Shown here: piece by piece, positions 11,115 through 23,127 of the stretch | How the letters are laid out: each line of letters begins with the position of its first letter | Numbering within the stretch: the stretch's first letter is position 1 | Origin: Galerina marginata | Lineage: Eukaryota; Basidiomycota; Agaricomycetes; Agaricales; Galerinaceae | NCBI GenBank assembly: GCA_023014335.1 | Contig: JAECYW010000015.1 | Span: 1,364,001-1,428,000 of the forward strand | DNA: 64,000 nucleotides | Reading direction: 5' to 3' | Program-made: the position numbers and the translations under genes | Notes under the pieces: model-generated | What the model saw: the letters and a program-made list of their open reading frames with translations, nothing else | What the model was told of the DNA's origin: nothing | Databases searched by the model: none

Positions 11115-13154
11115 TACCTTGAGGCAACAACGAAGAGATCATCAGTTTTCCTTCCTGAGCCAATCATGCGATAAGCCGTTTACATGCCCATATGCCCCGT
11201 GTGTAATGGATGGCTAGATGAGGTATACGTAGACGGTTTGGCGGGCCAATCTCTCAATCATATCGCTTCAAAAATGAACGACATAAACTTAGGTTGTGGA
11301 ACAGATGCTGGCGACACAATTGTTTGCCCAAAATTGCCTTCAACCAGGTAGGTCCAATGAAGTCATGAGTGCTGCCATGTCAAATTGCTCACGAGGGCGA
11401 GTACGACTCGCTGCGGGTGATAATATTGCCATGGCTGGCTGCGCACCGTAGCTGATCGGCCACTTGAACCGATAGCAGAAATTTGATTGCTACAGCCTCT
11501 TAGATTCAGTTTCAGGTTATTTCGTCCTTGAAGATCCTTGTCAAGGTATGATGCTCTCAATAGATGATGAGGCCTGACGTTGGCACAGCCCAGATCCCTA
11601 TACTAAGTTGTCGACTACATTAATAGGCCAAAATACTCGTGATAGTTGATAGCTGAAACGCACTTTTGAGAAAACTTTGGTACTGTCCCGATGTGCAAGC
11701 CCGGTTGCGCTCCCAGGGCATTCGGAAGACAAGATTTGAGGCTTGGCATTCCTGCCCTTATTTCTTCCAAGAATTCAGAAAGTTGCCCTTAGAAGGTTAC
11801 CGTGAGGCTTTTTAATAAATCACTCACCAAGAAGTCAGAGCTCTATCCGTGTCTTCAAAGATTTATGGCTGAAAAGTGTCGTTGTCTCGATGTTATGTTT
11901 GGCTTTTCAATCTGCGACGAAAGCGGGGATGAAGTCGCAAAATAAGGGTGTCTCTGGCCATGCAGATAACTAGCACATGGTACTTGAATTATGAATACAA
12001 TTGCAAGGTCATCTGTCAGCTGTGTGGAACTGGTACTTAACACCGTTATTTGGGTCCTGCCATCTTCCGGGCCTTCAAAATGTGGGAAAATGCGAGGGAA
12101 GTGAATTCTAATCACCGCCGAACTGGAATGCTAATTAAAGAGTTTGGTTCTCCTCGGCTGTGGAAAACCAATTCCTATGATTTTCAACGGCAAAAGGAAG
12201 GCACGCCCCCTGATTCTGCGCACGTTCCTGGGTTGTCAATGCTTGGGGCATGATTGGTCTGCTATATATATAAGTTAAAACCCATGGTTGTGAGCCCACG
12301 GATTTGTCTTTTCCGTATCTACCCCTCGAACTCGCAGAACGAGAAGGCAGCTAGAGATTCGTACAAATTAGGGAGGACACGGCGACCACAATTTTGTGCA
12401 CTTAACTTGTTGCAGAACACTGCTCCGAGTCTTTCTTTCCGGGTCCATTCGTAGCTATATTTTGCTACACTTCCCATAATTCGACGTCTCTAAGAATAGA
12501 TGAGCAATAACTTAAACGATTTATTAATAACTGGATGTCCGTTTCTTCAATGCCTTCGAGTTGTCTCCAGGTCTCTCAACTGCTGTCGTTTTTGAGGTAT
12601 GAGCTTTGGAGCACGATTAACTCGTTTCGAAGCCGTTCAACGCAGTCGGCTTGAGAAAAGCGGCTTGAAAAGTGTTGTTTATTACCATTCGTACAAAGGT
12701 TTGGACAGCGTTCAATAGAGCCCCACGCCTAAGTGTTCGAGGCAGCAGTGGTTCTCATGCCACATTTATAAAGGTCTTAGGCGTAAACTCACATGCTTGT
12801 AAGGCTGCGCCTTGTCAGAATTTCTTAAGGACGTGCAAGCCCTGCGGATTAGTTACGTCGCCGATTGGTATCCTTAGTTCAAAGCTCATACCAGTTTTCT
12901 AACAAATTGATTTTATTGTTCTCCAGGAAACAGGTACAAAGGATAAAAAGGACACTTTTAAGTTTTAACGACCTAATCTACTGATATAACAGCTAATGTT
13001 GACCTGGAAATTTCTCCGACTCAGATTGACATATGTCGCCGCCCATCGCGATTACCGAGGCGTATTCAACAGAGAAGAGAAGCAGAACGGCTGGACGATA
13101 TATTTTTCCTGTTTTCACTTGCCCCTCTCGATTCCAGCAGCCCTCCCAAATTTG
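11115..13154. other. No gene recognised
   Basis: Scattered open frames below 100 codons on both strands, none with a known motif. No inverted repeats or tandem repeats stand out. Confidence 0.45.
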
Positions 13155-13162
13155 TATAAAAG
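13155..13162 (+). promoter_or_regulatory. TATA box of the first HsbA-like gene
   Basis: TATAAAAG lies 46 bp before the ATG at 13201. A short out-of-frame ATG (13182) between them could act as an upstream open frame. Confidence 0.6.
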
Positions 13163-13200
13163 GAACCGTTGCTTTCGGGAGATGAACAGGACATTTCACG

Positions 13201-13875
13201 ATGAAATTCACTTGGACTCCCATCTTAATCGCCTTCGCGTCGGGCTTGGCAGAAGCAGCTACCCCCGCATCGATTTTTGAAGCAGCCCATGTCGATGTTG
13301 CTACCTACACCCACGACATTAATGTTTTTGCCTCCGCTGGCCAACCGGCCGCTTCAAGTGCTGTGAGTTGCCTAGAATTGTGTATCAGTAGTGACCATTT
13401 TTTTAATTCGGTTTTTCTTCCTTCACACCGCAGCAACTGCACTCAGATGCCTTGGCGGTCGTTCAACAACTGGAGCTTTCGACAGTGGAATTCAAAGTAG
13501 CCTTGTCCTGTTTTATTCCCTGAATTTTCTTACTAACCGTAGCAACTCCAGGACAATGGTCCATTCTCCGCCAGTGACTCGTCCAGTCTCGAAGCAATTG
13601 CGGCTGGAATAGAAACCACGATGAGTGGTCTGTGCCACGCCATCTTGACCAACATCCTCCCCAGTGCAAACACTCACTTCACGAATCTGCTCACTGAAGA
13701 CCTCTCAAGTGTGTCTTCAGCGTTTGACGATGCGTTGACGGCTCTTGAGGCCGAAGTTACGGTAGGTGTATAACACGTTTCAAGCGACTTGATCTGAAAC
13801 CAATCATTATAGGCCTCTGTCAAAACGCAGATTGCCAGCGTAAAGTCCAGTTTTGAGGCAGTTTGTCCTACTTAG
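13201..13875 (+). CDS. Secreted hydrophobic-surface-binding protein A (HsbA)-like
   Basis: HsbA family proteins are small secreted helical proteins that adsorb to hydrophobic surfaces and can recruit enzymes there. Four exons: 13201-13362, 13434-13496, 13543-13761, 13813-13875; 168 aa, near the family's usual length of about 180. The signal peptide is MKFTWTPILIAFASGLAEA. The rest is mostly amphipathic helix rich in Ala, Ser, Leu and Thr. Exons 2 and 3 (63 and 219 nt, phase 0) have exactly the lengths of those in the clearer HsbA gene at 45.5 kb, which supports homology although the sequences are far apart. The C-terminus ends in VCPT, a different tail from the paralog. Family call is moderate; gene structure is well supported. 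Confidence 0.72.
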
Positions 13876-14639
13876 CATACCGACGCATATCTCGCTTTGA
13901 TGATGGCTATTTTGACGGAGTAATTCTTGTGGGTTTTGTGGGATAGCTTGGTCGGTGTCTCGAAAACTTATGGCGATGATCGCTAGTACTATGAAATGTT
14001 AGATCTCAGGTTTTTGTTCATACTTGTGCGGCGGAGTTTGAGTTGAGACCTTGAGAAGGAGAGGGATGACCACCGCAATAATCCAGTCGTACGGTTTGAA
14101 TATCTGAATTCACGATGGCGTAGAAAGATTCATGTGAAAAATACATTAGCCGACTGCTATGGATAAATTAATTAATAGACTAAGAAAGCAAGAGAGAAGA
14201 ACACTGACGAAGAGTGTACTCAAAAAAACGACTATACTCTGCTGAGACCAATGCAGGTCTTAATTTAATACCTTTCTTCGCCATTTGTGGGCCGCAGTCG
14301 AATTAGTCAAAGCCGAGGTCGTGAGAGCCGGTGCCCTTACCTGCTGGCATCGATGAATAGTGAAATTAAGTCATATTCATGGTCAAGATAAACGCGTTAC
14401 GGAGAGAATGTGGACATCTGCAATGCGAATGTATTTCATGCCTAGCTCCAGGTAAATTTACGGTCGACTGACTAGAATAACGAATAAGAGATAATTATTT
14501 GATGAGGAATAGCAGATAGCACGGACAGCAGGAGCAGACATGATAACTGGAGAGAAAATATCACCAAAATTCACCCAGCAGCCGAAGTCGACCTCCGAGG
14601 GTAAGAAGTACAGGCCACAAGAGTCTCAAGGCACTATCA
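13876..14639. other. 3' flank of the HsbA-like gene, no gene seen
   Basis: AT-rich stretch with frequent stops in all frames; nothing recognisable. Confidence 0.5.
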
Positions 14640-15780
14640 AAGGAGCGAGAGCGGAGGCTGCTGCAACGAATGCATCCTTCCGAGCGTCAGCTGTCGAAAC
14701 CAACTGTGAACGACAGACGAACGTCGGGGGCGGGTTGGCTATTGGCACATTCAGTCGTGAATCGAGCTTGAAGAAGAAAAATGCTTGACCTCGGTTATAA
14801 CTTCGGGCCAGCGGGTGCCAGCGGCGATAGTCACTACTACGTGAGATATCTATTCACTCCAAGTATTCATGGTGGTAAGAACGTTGGGTGCAGGCATACG
14901 AAGACAAAGGGATCATTTGTAGTGCCATGCATGCTAAAATTCTGCGTCTACGTCAGCGCCTCTGGGTAACGTACATAATAAGGAGAGAGATACTCGTACC
15001 TGAATCCTTCGGTTGGCCTTGTCGAAATGCTGAATTCAGGTCGACCTTGTCTCGTCACAGGCTATGAGGGCGCAGGTACGATACTAAGTGCTAACGCCCT
15101 GGGGACGCCTAGCAAAGGCAACACTGACGAGGGGTCACGTGAAAATCCATATGGTCGGGTTGACTGCGTGAAAATCGTCTATCAGGAAAAAATATCAATT
15201 CGAAATCGCACCTGGTCGAAAAGAATATATTGACAAGAAAGTGGAAGTACGAAGAAAGGTACCGTTACAGAGATTTTGGCCGAGGAGTATTCAAAGACGA
15301 AAGGTACACCGGTGGTGTCAGTTAAGACTCCAGAAAAACCATAACCTGAGCCACAAACATAAGCTTTGGCCGCTGAACAACGATAGCGACATTCGTACCT
15401 GAAATTGGTTGTTTTACCGCACTCCCTCTACCTCCAAGGCTGAACGAGAGCCTCCTGGGAAGGCATGGTGCAACCAGGACTTGTTAAACATTCTGTTGCG
15501 CGTATGTTGTGGGGTGAAAACCCCGATTTATCTTGACCCAAGTCAGTCGTCGAGAGTTCTAGTCGTAGAGCAAAAGACTGGAGCACGGACCATCGATCAA
15601 CGAACAGGATCGGTGTCGACAGCGAGTCATTGTCAAGGCATAAAATATAGCAGGACATAGTAGTCATTCAACACGGTATTCAATAGCGACGCCCGAAGAA
15701 CTACGACGCGACGCAAAGTGGGGGGAAGAACATGGGACGAAGGAAGAAAAAAATGATGGCTTTGATTTGGTACCCAAGCG
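14640..15780 (-). repeat. Repeat family copy alpha (decayed gene-like segment)
   Basis: One of four diverged copies, all in the same orientation (others near 32.4-33.6, 36.9-38.0 and 44.25-45.4 kb). Shared blocks in order: CATCCTTCCGAG near 14668, CGAAGAC near 14900, GGTGTCAGTTAA near 15314, GGACCATCGATCAACGAA near 15586, and a purine-rich end AAATGATGG near 15752. On the minus strand one open frame resembles the other copies at peptide level (DSLSTP, FVDRW, SVL). Long-range reading frames are interrupted, so this looks like a relic of a protein gene with hydrophobic segments. The family is not identified. Confidence 0.55.
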
Positions 15781-17415
15781 GGCCGACAAATTATAACTCT
15801 AATATTCCCACGATTTGTCTTTTTCTCCAAAGCACCGCCGCCGGTATTCTCAACATCGCCCAATGGCCAAGGAATTTGAAAGATTGAACCTTCCTTGGAA
15901 GGCCAATCGTAGAATTTGCCAGGTTGGCGCTTGCTTGTGGCTGTCCTTCTACTTGTTTTGTAGTCTTGTAGTCAGTCACTTTATAAGGCTTGTGATCGTC
16001 TGCGATGCCTTCGAGCTTGACTTCAAGTTAATCGTAGTTACGAGACCCTTTAGGGATCGTTCTTTTAACCAGGAGCCAGAATTTTCGCACGGTTGCCGTA
16101 GTTTTGCGCCCGTTTAGGAAGGTGTATAATCACATGACATATCACTCGATTGATCCTACGCCGTCCAGAATTTGTGGAGGAGACCCAAGGGTTCACCATC
16201 CCTCGCTTTGAAATGGATTGGTGAGTCAGGTGCTAATATCCTGCAACAAATCTTGACAAAGACCTTGATAGTACAAAGCTATCAGCTTCTAATTAAGCAC
16301 TTGTCTATGCTGTTTTGAAGTGCATATGACGTTTCCCCTTCAAACCTGGCGTCAGTAGGAAAAAAAACTACGGCTGAAGTGATTTCATTGAGGATGAGAT
16401 AAGATTATGTATGCAATTTTTTATTTCGAAGTCTATGTCAGCTTTAAGGGGACTGCGACCAAAAGAGACGCCAAGAACTACTGTAACTACATAATCATAT
16501 TGTGGAACGTGTCGTTAATGCAGTCTGAATTCATGCAACCCCCGCCTAGCCAGAATTGAACGGGTTTACTGATATCCTTACCACCGTGCAAAAGCCCAAT
16601 TTTATTATGACCCCATGAGTTCAAGTAGCAGTAACAAAAGTGAGGACTTACTTCGTCGAGAACTTACTTCGTCGAGAATACTAGAAGTGATCACGGCTTG
16701 AGTGATCGAACCACCAATTACCGACTATTACCGAGCAGAGGTCGGCAGGGAGATGAAAGATAAAAATGAAAAGTCCGGGGGGATTTAAATACTGGAAGAG
16801 GTGATTTTGTGACTGAACAGCGGAACGAGGAACCCACAAAAGCGGAAGTCGGCTTAGCAGGGCGGTCCTGGGTGTAACCGGTGAGTGGCTGTGTTCGGTA
16901 CGGGAATGAGAAGTGAGCGGTGTGTATATGACGTTCACGATATTTTCTTCCAAACGCTTCGTCAGCAATTGGAAGGTGGTAGAGGATTGCATTTAGCTCA
17001 AAGAATTTCAATATCCTACAGACGGTCAGCGAAATGGTTTGGACTTACGGTAGCGATGACAAATTGGGGCCAGGTGGTGCAAATTGAGCTCCAAGCACAG
17101 AGCGTGATGGCAAATTGAGGTGACAATGCAATGGTGGTATTGCGATAGGTACGCACGGCTGGTGTCCTCGAGGTCGAGTGCCAAATCCGCGTCAGCGCCA
17201 ATGCAAGCCAACAGAAACCTGGCTGGAGGTTAAACGAAAGACCGTGATTAGTCCGAGGTTCTGATGGGATGAATGAAATGCGAAACGGGAGAATGGAAGA
17301 GAGTGAAAAGATCAAAGATCAAACGACGTACGTGTTAGTTAACATCCCCGTCAATCACGCAAAATGTCGCATTTAACGAGACGTTGACTCTTCTTCGTTT
17401 TCGTCAGCCTCCTCT
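15781..17415. other. No gene recognised; holds a 16-bp tandem duplication
   Basis: Open frames on the minus strand at 16.7-17.3 kb look weakly coding but I could not join them into a known protein. A perfect 16-bp tandem duplication sits at 16646-16677. Confidence 0.4.
16646..16677. repeat. Perfect 16-bp direct tandem repeat, two units
   Basis: ACTTACTTCGTCGAGA occurs twice back to back (16646-16661, 16662-16677). On the minus strand each unit contains a splice-donor-like GTAAGT. Confidence 0.85.
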
Positions 17416-18041
17416 TTAGGTTGCCTTCGAGACCTTGGGTTCTTTAATCCGTTGGCGCTTGTTCTTTCGCGACTTGGCATCCTGGCGCGGTTTCGGGTTC
17501 TCAAGGGCGTCTTCCCACATCGCAGCAATCTAAAGAATACATGGGCACGAAGTCAGCGCATATATCCACATAAATAATGGCTGGGAGCGGAAGATGGGGG
17601 GGAAGGGTGAGACGTACATGCGACATGGCTTCTTTGGCGCGGTCTGCGTTGTCGTCGTTCCATTTCTTCGTACTCCTTGCAAATTCAGTGCTTTCGTGGG
17701 TATTGTAAGGACGGAAGCTCCGCAGCCTCGAAAGAAAAAGTGGCTCACCGTAATAGGAGTGCCTGGTTCTTGCGAGACATCAGTAAAAATTTTATGCTCG
17801 CACTGGAACTTTAAAGCTTACCAGTGGACCGTCCTTAAGGAAGAGCCGTTCCTCCTCGTCCTAATTATCGGTTCCTTGCTGGGATCTTTGTTCTTGGAGC
17901 TGGTGTAAACTCAAAAATTGGTCAGATTAAAATGTAGGCCTCATACCTGACGGTGTACTCACTTCTAACGCCGTTCTTGTGAACAAACCACCTCCTACAC
18001 CCCCCTATCTCTGCAGGGGGAGTTGCGTGGTTGGAGTCCAT
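17416..18041 (-). CDS. Small unrecognised protein, about 111 aa, five exons
   Basis: No family recognised. Proposed minus-strand exons: 18041-17952, 17860-17822, 17768-17749, 17690-17618, 17529-17416. The last four are well supported: reading frame, GT-AG ends and phases (0, 2, 0) agree, and the protein reads cleanly (DEEERLFLKDGPL, then a segment ending RAKEAMSH, then IAAMWEDALENP). The C-terminus is strongly basic (KSRKNKRQRIKEPK), like a nuclear localisation or nucleic-acid-binding tail. The first exon is uncertain: its donor (GTCAGG at 17951) is weak and was chosen because it alone keeps frame. It lies tail-to-head with nothing obvious and ends about 660 bp before the pogo-like transposase gene. 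Likely a real host gene; role unknown. Confidence 0.5.
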
Positions 18042-18705
18042 CGCCTGCGCCGAAAGACTCGGGACAGGCGGTGCTTAAAGCCTTGAGGCCTTGAGGGGTT
18101 GTGCGATGTGGTGGGAGATGAGTCGGATAGGAGCTGGAGAGAGGTTGCGTCGAGACTATGGGAGAGGGTTAGGGTTCAAAATGGGAATATTACCGTTTTG
18201 GGAACCTCACCGTTCACAGCCACTGATTACTATCACGTGCAACAGGATTCAAACGGTCAGGGAGATTCAAAATGCACCTTCTGTCCACAATAAGGCTCTC
18301 AGTACCCCAAATTTTTTTATATTCCAAAGCTTGAAGTACTGACAATACTGAATATCGAAAAAAATTGGCGAAATACCGCTGGGAAGATGTTTTAATTCTA
18401 TGATCTTTGGTGAGACCGGAATCCATGCAGATGTTAAATGTTAATCTTTACACTTAAATGTGGTTCAAATCTTGTATAAATTTCCTAGATGATTTAATTA
18501 GTATCAAGAAGCACTCATGCAAAATTTCAGCCTTAGAAACGCAGTTCTTGAGGTTCTAGATATGAAACATTAGAAAATGTGACAATTTGAAGAATCATGA
18601 CTGATGTACTTCAAACTCCGCTTGAAACGCGACGCGTTCTCGTTTAACTGACCGTGTTCTGTTGATCCACCACCACACGCAACCCAGTGTCTGCGCGGAC
18701 ATGGT
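18042..18705. other. Spacer before the pogo-like transposase
   Basis: It should include the promoter of the small minus-strand gene and the 5' part of the transposon. A phrase GGAGATTCAAAAT near 18260 occurs inverted near 21630, downstream of the transposase. I could not define terminal inverted repeats or a TA duplication. Confidence 0.4.
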
Positions 18706-21161
18706 ATGTGCCCCAGGAGAGCTGTTACGGCCAATGACACCGAGGTCGCAAAACGTCTCCAGGAGGCTGTTCAGCTTCTCAGGCTCATGGAGAAGCCGAA
18801 CATTACTGTTGTCCGCAAAGATATCAATGAGCGTTATGGTGTTGATATTCCTTACCATACCCTTCGTAACCGCTTTCTTGGGATCACCCGTCCTTACAGA
18901 GAGGCCCACCGCTCTCAGCAGCTTCTTGCCCCGGAGGCAGAACGCGTCCTTGTTGACTGGATTCTTTTTTATTCGGACACCTCTCACCCCCTCAGCAAAC
19001 GCACAATTCGAAAGAAAGCCCAGTGCATCTGTGGTAAAAAACCTAGCAAAAACTGGGTATACTCCTTCCTTGGACGATGGCCCGAAATCACGCTTGGAAA
19101 GCCTTCTGGGCTGGACCCTAAGCGCGCCCAAGCATTTAACCGGCCTGTTGTCGCACACTGCTTGGACCAGCTGGATCACCTCATCAAAATGTACAACATT
19201 GAACGCAGGAACATATACAACATGGATGAAAAAGGGTGTCAACGAGGCGGCGGTAGAAAGTCCACGTCGCGAAAATATTTTGTTCCACGTACACGGCGGC
19301 CAAGGTACAGACAGCGCAGCGCTAATCTCGAACTTGTCACTATCATCGAGTGCGTTTGTGCAGATGGAACCGCCCTTCAGCCTGGCTTCGTCTTTCAGGG
19401 AAAAGAATTCTCCCCAGAATGGTTCGAGGTTGACGATAGTATCAGGTAAGTCTACTCTCTAAGTCACCTTTTGAACAGATGCTAACAACTTTTGACAGTG
19501 TTTCTATGTCCGAAAACGGCTGGACATCCGATTTTTTGTGCGCAGACTGGTTTGAGAAATCATTCGTTCCTCAGGCAACAGCACGGAATACTTCAAATAC
19601 GCCAATCTTACTCATTTACGATGGTCATGGATCCCACGAGACGCTCAAAATCATCGACCTCGCTATCTCCCATGGCATTATCCTATTTTGTCTTCCTCCG
19701 CATACAACTCACATGCTCCAACCTCTTGATGTTGGTGTCTTTGGACCGTTCTCCAGAGCTTGGGCGGATCGATGTGATGAGGTCATTGAAGATACGGACG
19801 AGGAAATGCCGCGGGAGGATTTTGTTAAGGAATATATGGAAGTACGGTCGGCCACATTCAAGGAGTCAACAATCAAGCAGGCGTTCCAGAAAAGCGGCCT
19901 TTACCCTGTCAACCTCGAAGTCTTCACTGACGCCGACTTTGCTCCTAGCATCCCTACTTCAACTTCAGCTCGACATGTTCCCGCAAGCTATCCGGTATCA
20001 GAAGATAACACGGACAATGATTTCTATGCGACTGACGAAGAAGGGGACAATCCAGATGCGAGGGAGGAGGATGAAAGCGACACAGAAGATGAGTCTCAAG
20101 GTTCTAGTAATCAAGACGACGATGGCGACGAAGTGGAATCTCACAATGTCGCTGGCCCTGCACCTCCACCACCAGTTCATGACCCATTTGGGTTCCTTGC
20201 TGATTCACGGATTGGAAGGTCACGGGCCCCTTCGACACCAGAGTCTACATCCTTACCAACACCTGCACCACCGCCATCCACACCATCTGTGCCTTCGACA
20301 TCCGCCTCATCAGCTATTTCTCCCGAGTCATTCTATGCACGACCGTCTCGCCCCCCACGTCGCCCAAAGCAAGGGCCGGCAAAAAGTCGAATTGACCAGC
20401 TGGAAGAGCGTGTCACAATGCTCGAGTCTGAGGCCATCACCATGCGAACCCATCTTTCGTTGGCTCACGACGATATTCAAACCCTCAAGCGGAAACAGAA
20501 TGCTCGCGACAATCGATCTGCCAAGCGTCCAAAGCTCAATGTTGATGCGCGGACTCTGACTTCAGCTCAAGGGCGGCGCGCCGCGGCAGAAAAGGAGGCA
20601 GCCAAGGAGGCAGAGCAACAGAAGAAACAAATGGCTCGTGATCAACGGGAGGCTGAAGAAGAAGAACGACAACGTGTTCGACTCACTCGGGACCCAAACC
20701 ACGCCTTCTCTGGAGCATTAGGGTCAAAGTCAAAACCTGACCTCGTCGACATCGCATTCGCATTAGAAATCAGGGAGGCCACCCAGGGTAAAGAAAAGCT
20801 TACAAAAAAGAACATTCAAGACCTTATCAATAGCCACTTCGACTCGCATCCTGAGAAACGCCAGGATCCTCGGTTTGAAGGTTTGTTCAACCCTCGAAGG
20901 CGTGCGCGGGTGAACGAGAATACAGGACCTATTGCTGGACCTTCAACGCTGCCACCCACGATGCAACCTCCCAATTTCCCCCAGCCGTTTGCCGCCATTC
21001 CTCTCTCGTCAAATATCACCAATGTTTTGCCGCTGGCTCAATTTCCGACCGCTGTACCATACCATCTCCCCCCCCATCCTCAGCTCATCTTCCCTAACCA
21101 CTTCCCCCCTGGCTCTCAGATGGTGAACCCTCATGCCCTATACTCCTACCCCCACCCTTAA
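18706..21161 (+). CDS. Pogo-like DDE_1 (Tc1/mariner superfamily) transposase
   Basis: Cut-and-paste transposase that would bind its element's ends and cut DNA in the nucleus. Two exons: 18706-19445 and 19499-21161, intron 53 nt, 800 aa. Residues about 10-75 form a psq-type helix-turn-helix region. A CENP-B/Tc5-like second HTH follows (GKKPSKNWVYSFLGRWPEI). The catalytic triad is Asp in NMDEKG (about 174), Asp in IYDGHGSH (about 288) and Asp in QPLDVGVFGPF (about 324); the last two are spaced DD35D as in pogo. The C-terminal 400 residues are unusual: an acidic run, a Pro/Ser-rich stretch, a coiled coil with basic residues (about 545-600) and a Pro-rich tail. That makes it longer than typical pogo transposases (500-600 aa). 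No frameshift or stop is seen, so it may be active. Element ends were not found. An ATG at 18701 is out of frame. Confidence 0.88.
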
Positions 21162-22303
21162 TCATTACCAACATGTCCGATATACGATGCTTTCACGCTC
21201 TTTCATGTATATAGCTGATGACTAGTAACTACATACCTATCTCATCCTATTTGGAATACTTGTACATAACACCTTTATATTCTACCTGTAAGTACCTCAT
21301 TGTGTTTATTAGCCATAGAAAGTATAATAGACCAGATTAATACACCGTTTGCATTGTCGCCTTACAATTTTGACTCAAGAGTGTTCGGTTGAGGCAAAGA
21401 GATGCCGGCGGAGACTGAAACGGCAATGTGACGAACGGTGACAACGATTTTGAATCTCTGTGATTTTGGGACTTTCAGACGCGGAATTGCTCCGCTGCTC
21501 GAACGAGAACACATTTCCCTTAGAAATTTCGTATGTGAGTATTTGACACTTGCTACTATGTGCCCACAAAATTTTAACCCCAGGGGCCATCTACAAACTT
21601 TGAAATCCAAGGATTACTGAAAATTTTGAATCTCCTTGGGCTCGATAGTATCTCGCAAGTGGCAGCTGAAATCTTAAAGCGCTGATTCAAAAAATAGGAG
21701 GGCACGCCGGTGTAGTATTAGTAAGAACAGGCCTAAGTATTTCTCAAAAATAAGGGGTCTCGTACATGCCGCGCGCAGCGTTGGCCCGCACCGCCAGTCG
21801 TTTGGAGTAGAATGTGTGGCCCAGTTCAGATTTTAATTTTTTTTTTCAATCCACTTTGCGATTATTTGCTCCAAAGGGGCATGCTAAATTGAATGCCCAT
21901 TGCCCACGCGGAGCCCCCGACAAATAATCTCAACTTGCTTGGGGACCTCATTTGCAATGCATTGGTATGACTCTCAAATTTCTGGAGATATTCGGGGACC
22001 ACCAACGGTCACTGAGCCTTCAGTAGTCAACCCACTTTCTACATCGGGAAGCCTTACATAGGTCTCATAGTCATTTCTAACAGGCAACTGCAGATCATAA
22101 TTAACGTTGTCGACAGAGCTCAAGATAACCTGAAATTCTTGTTCCCAGTGTGACTGAAAAAGTGAGTAGGGTAAATATCCCAAGCAAACGTTACTCGAGT
22201 ACCCTCAGTGACCTAGTGACCCCTGATCTTGTAAGGAGCTGATTGTTATGATAAATCATCAGGAAATGCTGTTCTGCTACCGATGATAAAAGACGTACAT
22301 TAA
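21162..22303. other. Flank of the transposase gene, no gene recognised
   Basis: Short frames only. A minus-strand frame at 21974-22183 (69 codons) has no known motif; it could be a 3' exon of the broken F-box gene but I cannot show it. Sequence near 21790-21850 resembles that near 29100-29150 upstream of an F-box gene. Confidence 0.4.
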
Positions 22304-22844
22304 TTAAATGCGAAGTCGGCGTCGCGGATGAAATACTTCTGTTTCTATAGAGGGTACTGGGTCTAATTCCACGTCAAGTCCATCTCTCTTTAAGAATAAT
22401 AGGCGAAGGATTTCATTCGGCGCCCATTTGAAGATTGATGGCTCGTTACTGTTTCCCTCTTTCAAATGCGTGACCTTTGTTCTCATCCAGCGATCTTCGA
22501 CCATGTCAGCAAACATTGTTGAGTCACTGATGTAGTTAAGGATTTCATAGTGAATTTCGATTTGCTGAAGATGAGGGAGAATAGAAAACTCGTGCTTGGA
22601 TCGATTCCGTTTCCCTAAATCTTCAATGAGGTGGTAGTGAAAATTATAGTCGGCCCCTGCGTTCTTTGCATCGAGAAGGCCTTGGTACACTGTCAAGGAT
22701 GTGAGGTTTGAGAGAAGGTGAAAGCAGTCGCGCTTTTCCTTCCCATTTCTATCGAGAAGGTGATGCCAAAATGTCTGAGGGAACAGCGAGATTTTGTGAG
22801 GAAGGACGCAAAAACCCCAGGTTGCCAGTCCTCGCCTGAGTCTT
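22304..22844 (-). pseudogene. C-terminal part of a disrupted F-box gene
   Basis: This is the continuation of the F-box gene whose N-terminal part lies at 28057-28950; a Ty1/copia element sits between. Read on the minus strand from the target site, the frame continues from the N-terminal half (MQDSGEDW...) for about 40 codons. It then must shift by one base near 22715-22722 to enter the frame ending at 22304 (DCFHLLSNLTSLTVYQG onward). That last part, about 145 codons, looks like LRR-type F-box protein sequence. So besides the insertion there is an apparent one-base frameshift, either an older lesion, a later one, or a sequencing error. Confidence 0.7.
22840..22844. repeat. Target site duplication, left copy (GTCTT)
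   Basis: GTCTT abuts the left end of the copia element; the same five bases abut the right end at 28057-28061. Five bp is the usual size for Ty1/copia integration. Confidence 0.9.
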
Positions 22845-23118
22845 TAACAGGATGTGTTGTTAGACTCAGCCGTGGTAAGACAACGACTTGGTGTATTAAT
22901 ACTGTACCTAACAGGATGGGTAGTTAGACTGTAATGTAGGTACTGTAAGTATGAGAATGAAATGATAAAGAATGTGGACATACCTCAGCCGTGGTAAGAC
23001 AACGACTGAGGAAACAGAACGAGAGCGAACGAGTTGAACTACGAGGGAGCGGAGTTTGAAACATATTAAGTAAGCGGTGTCCGTGCACTATCTACGAATG
23101 TGAAGATGAAATCTAACA
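22845..23118 (-). repeat. 3' LTR of the copia element
   Basis: 274 bp, matching the other LTR base for base as far as I can read. It contains internal duplications: TAACAGGATG occurs twice and CAGCCGTGGTAAGACAACGA twice. Confidence 0.95.
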
Positions 23119-23127
23119 CTCCCCCTC
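23119..23127 (-). other. Polypurine tract of the copia element
   Basis: GAGGGGGAG on the minus strand lies immediately before the 3' LTR, the expected plus-strand primer site for reverse transcription. It overlaps the last bases of the gag-pol stop codon. Confidence 0.8.

Noticed and set aside
19492..20559. A 355-codon second frame inside the transposase exon 2
   Set aside because: It overlaps the real frame, is rich in Ser/His/Arg from the shifted low-complexity region, and shows no domain.
18290..21625. Terminal inverted repeats for the pogo-like element (TCAGTA near 18300 and its inverse near 21615; GGAGATTCAAAAT)
   Set aside because: The matches are short and AT-rich, at different distances from each other, and there is no flanking TA duplication.
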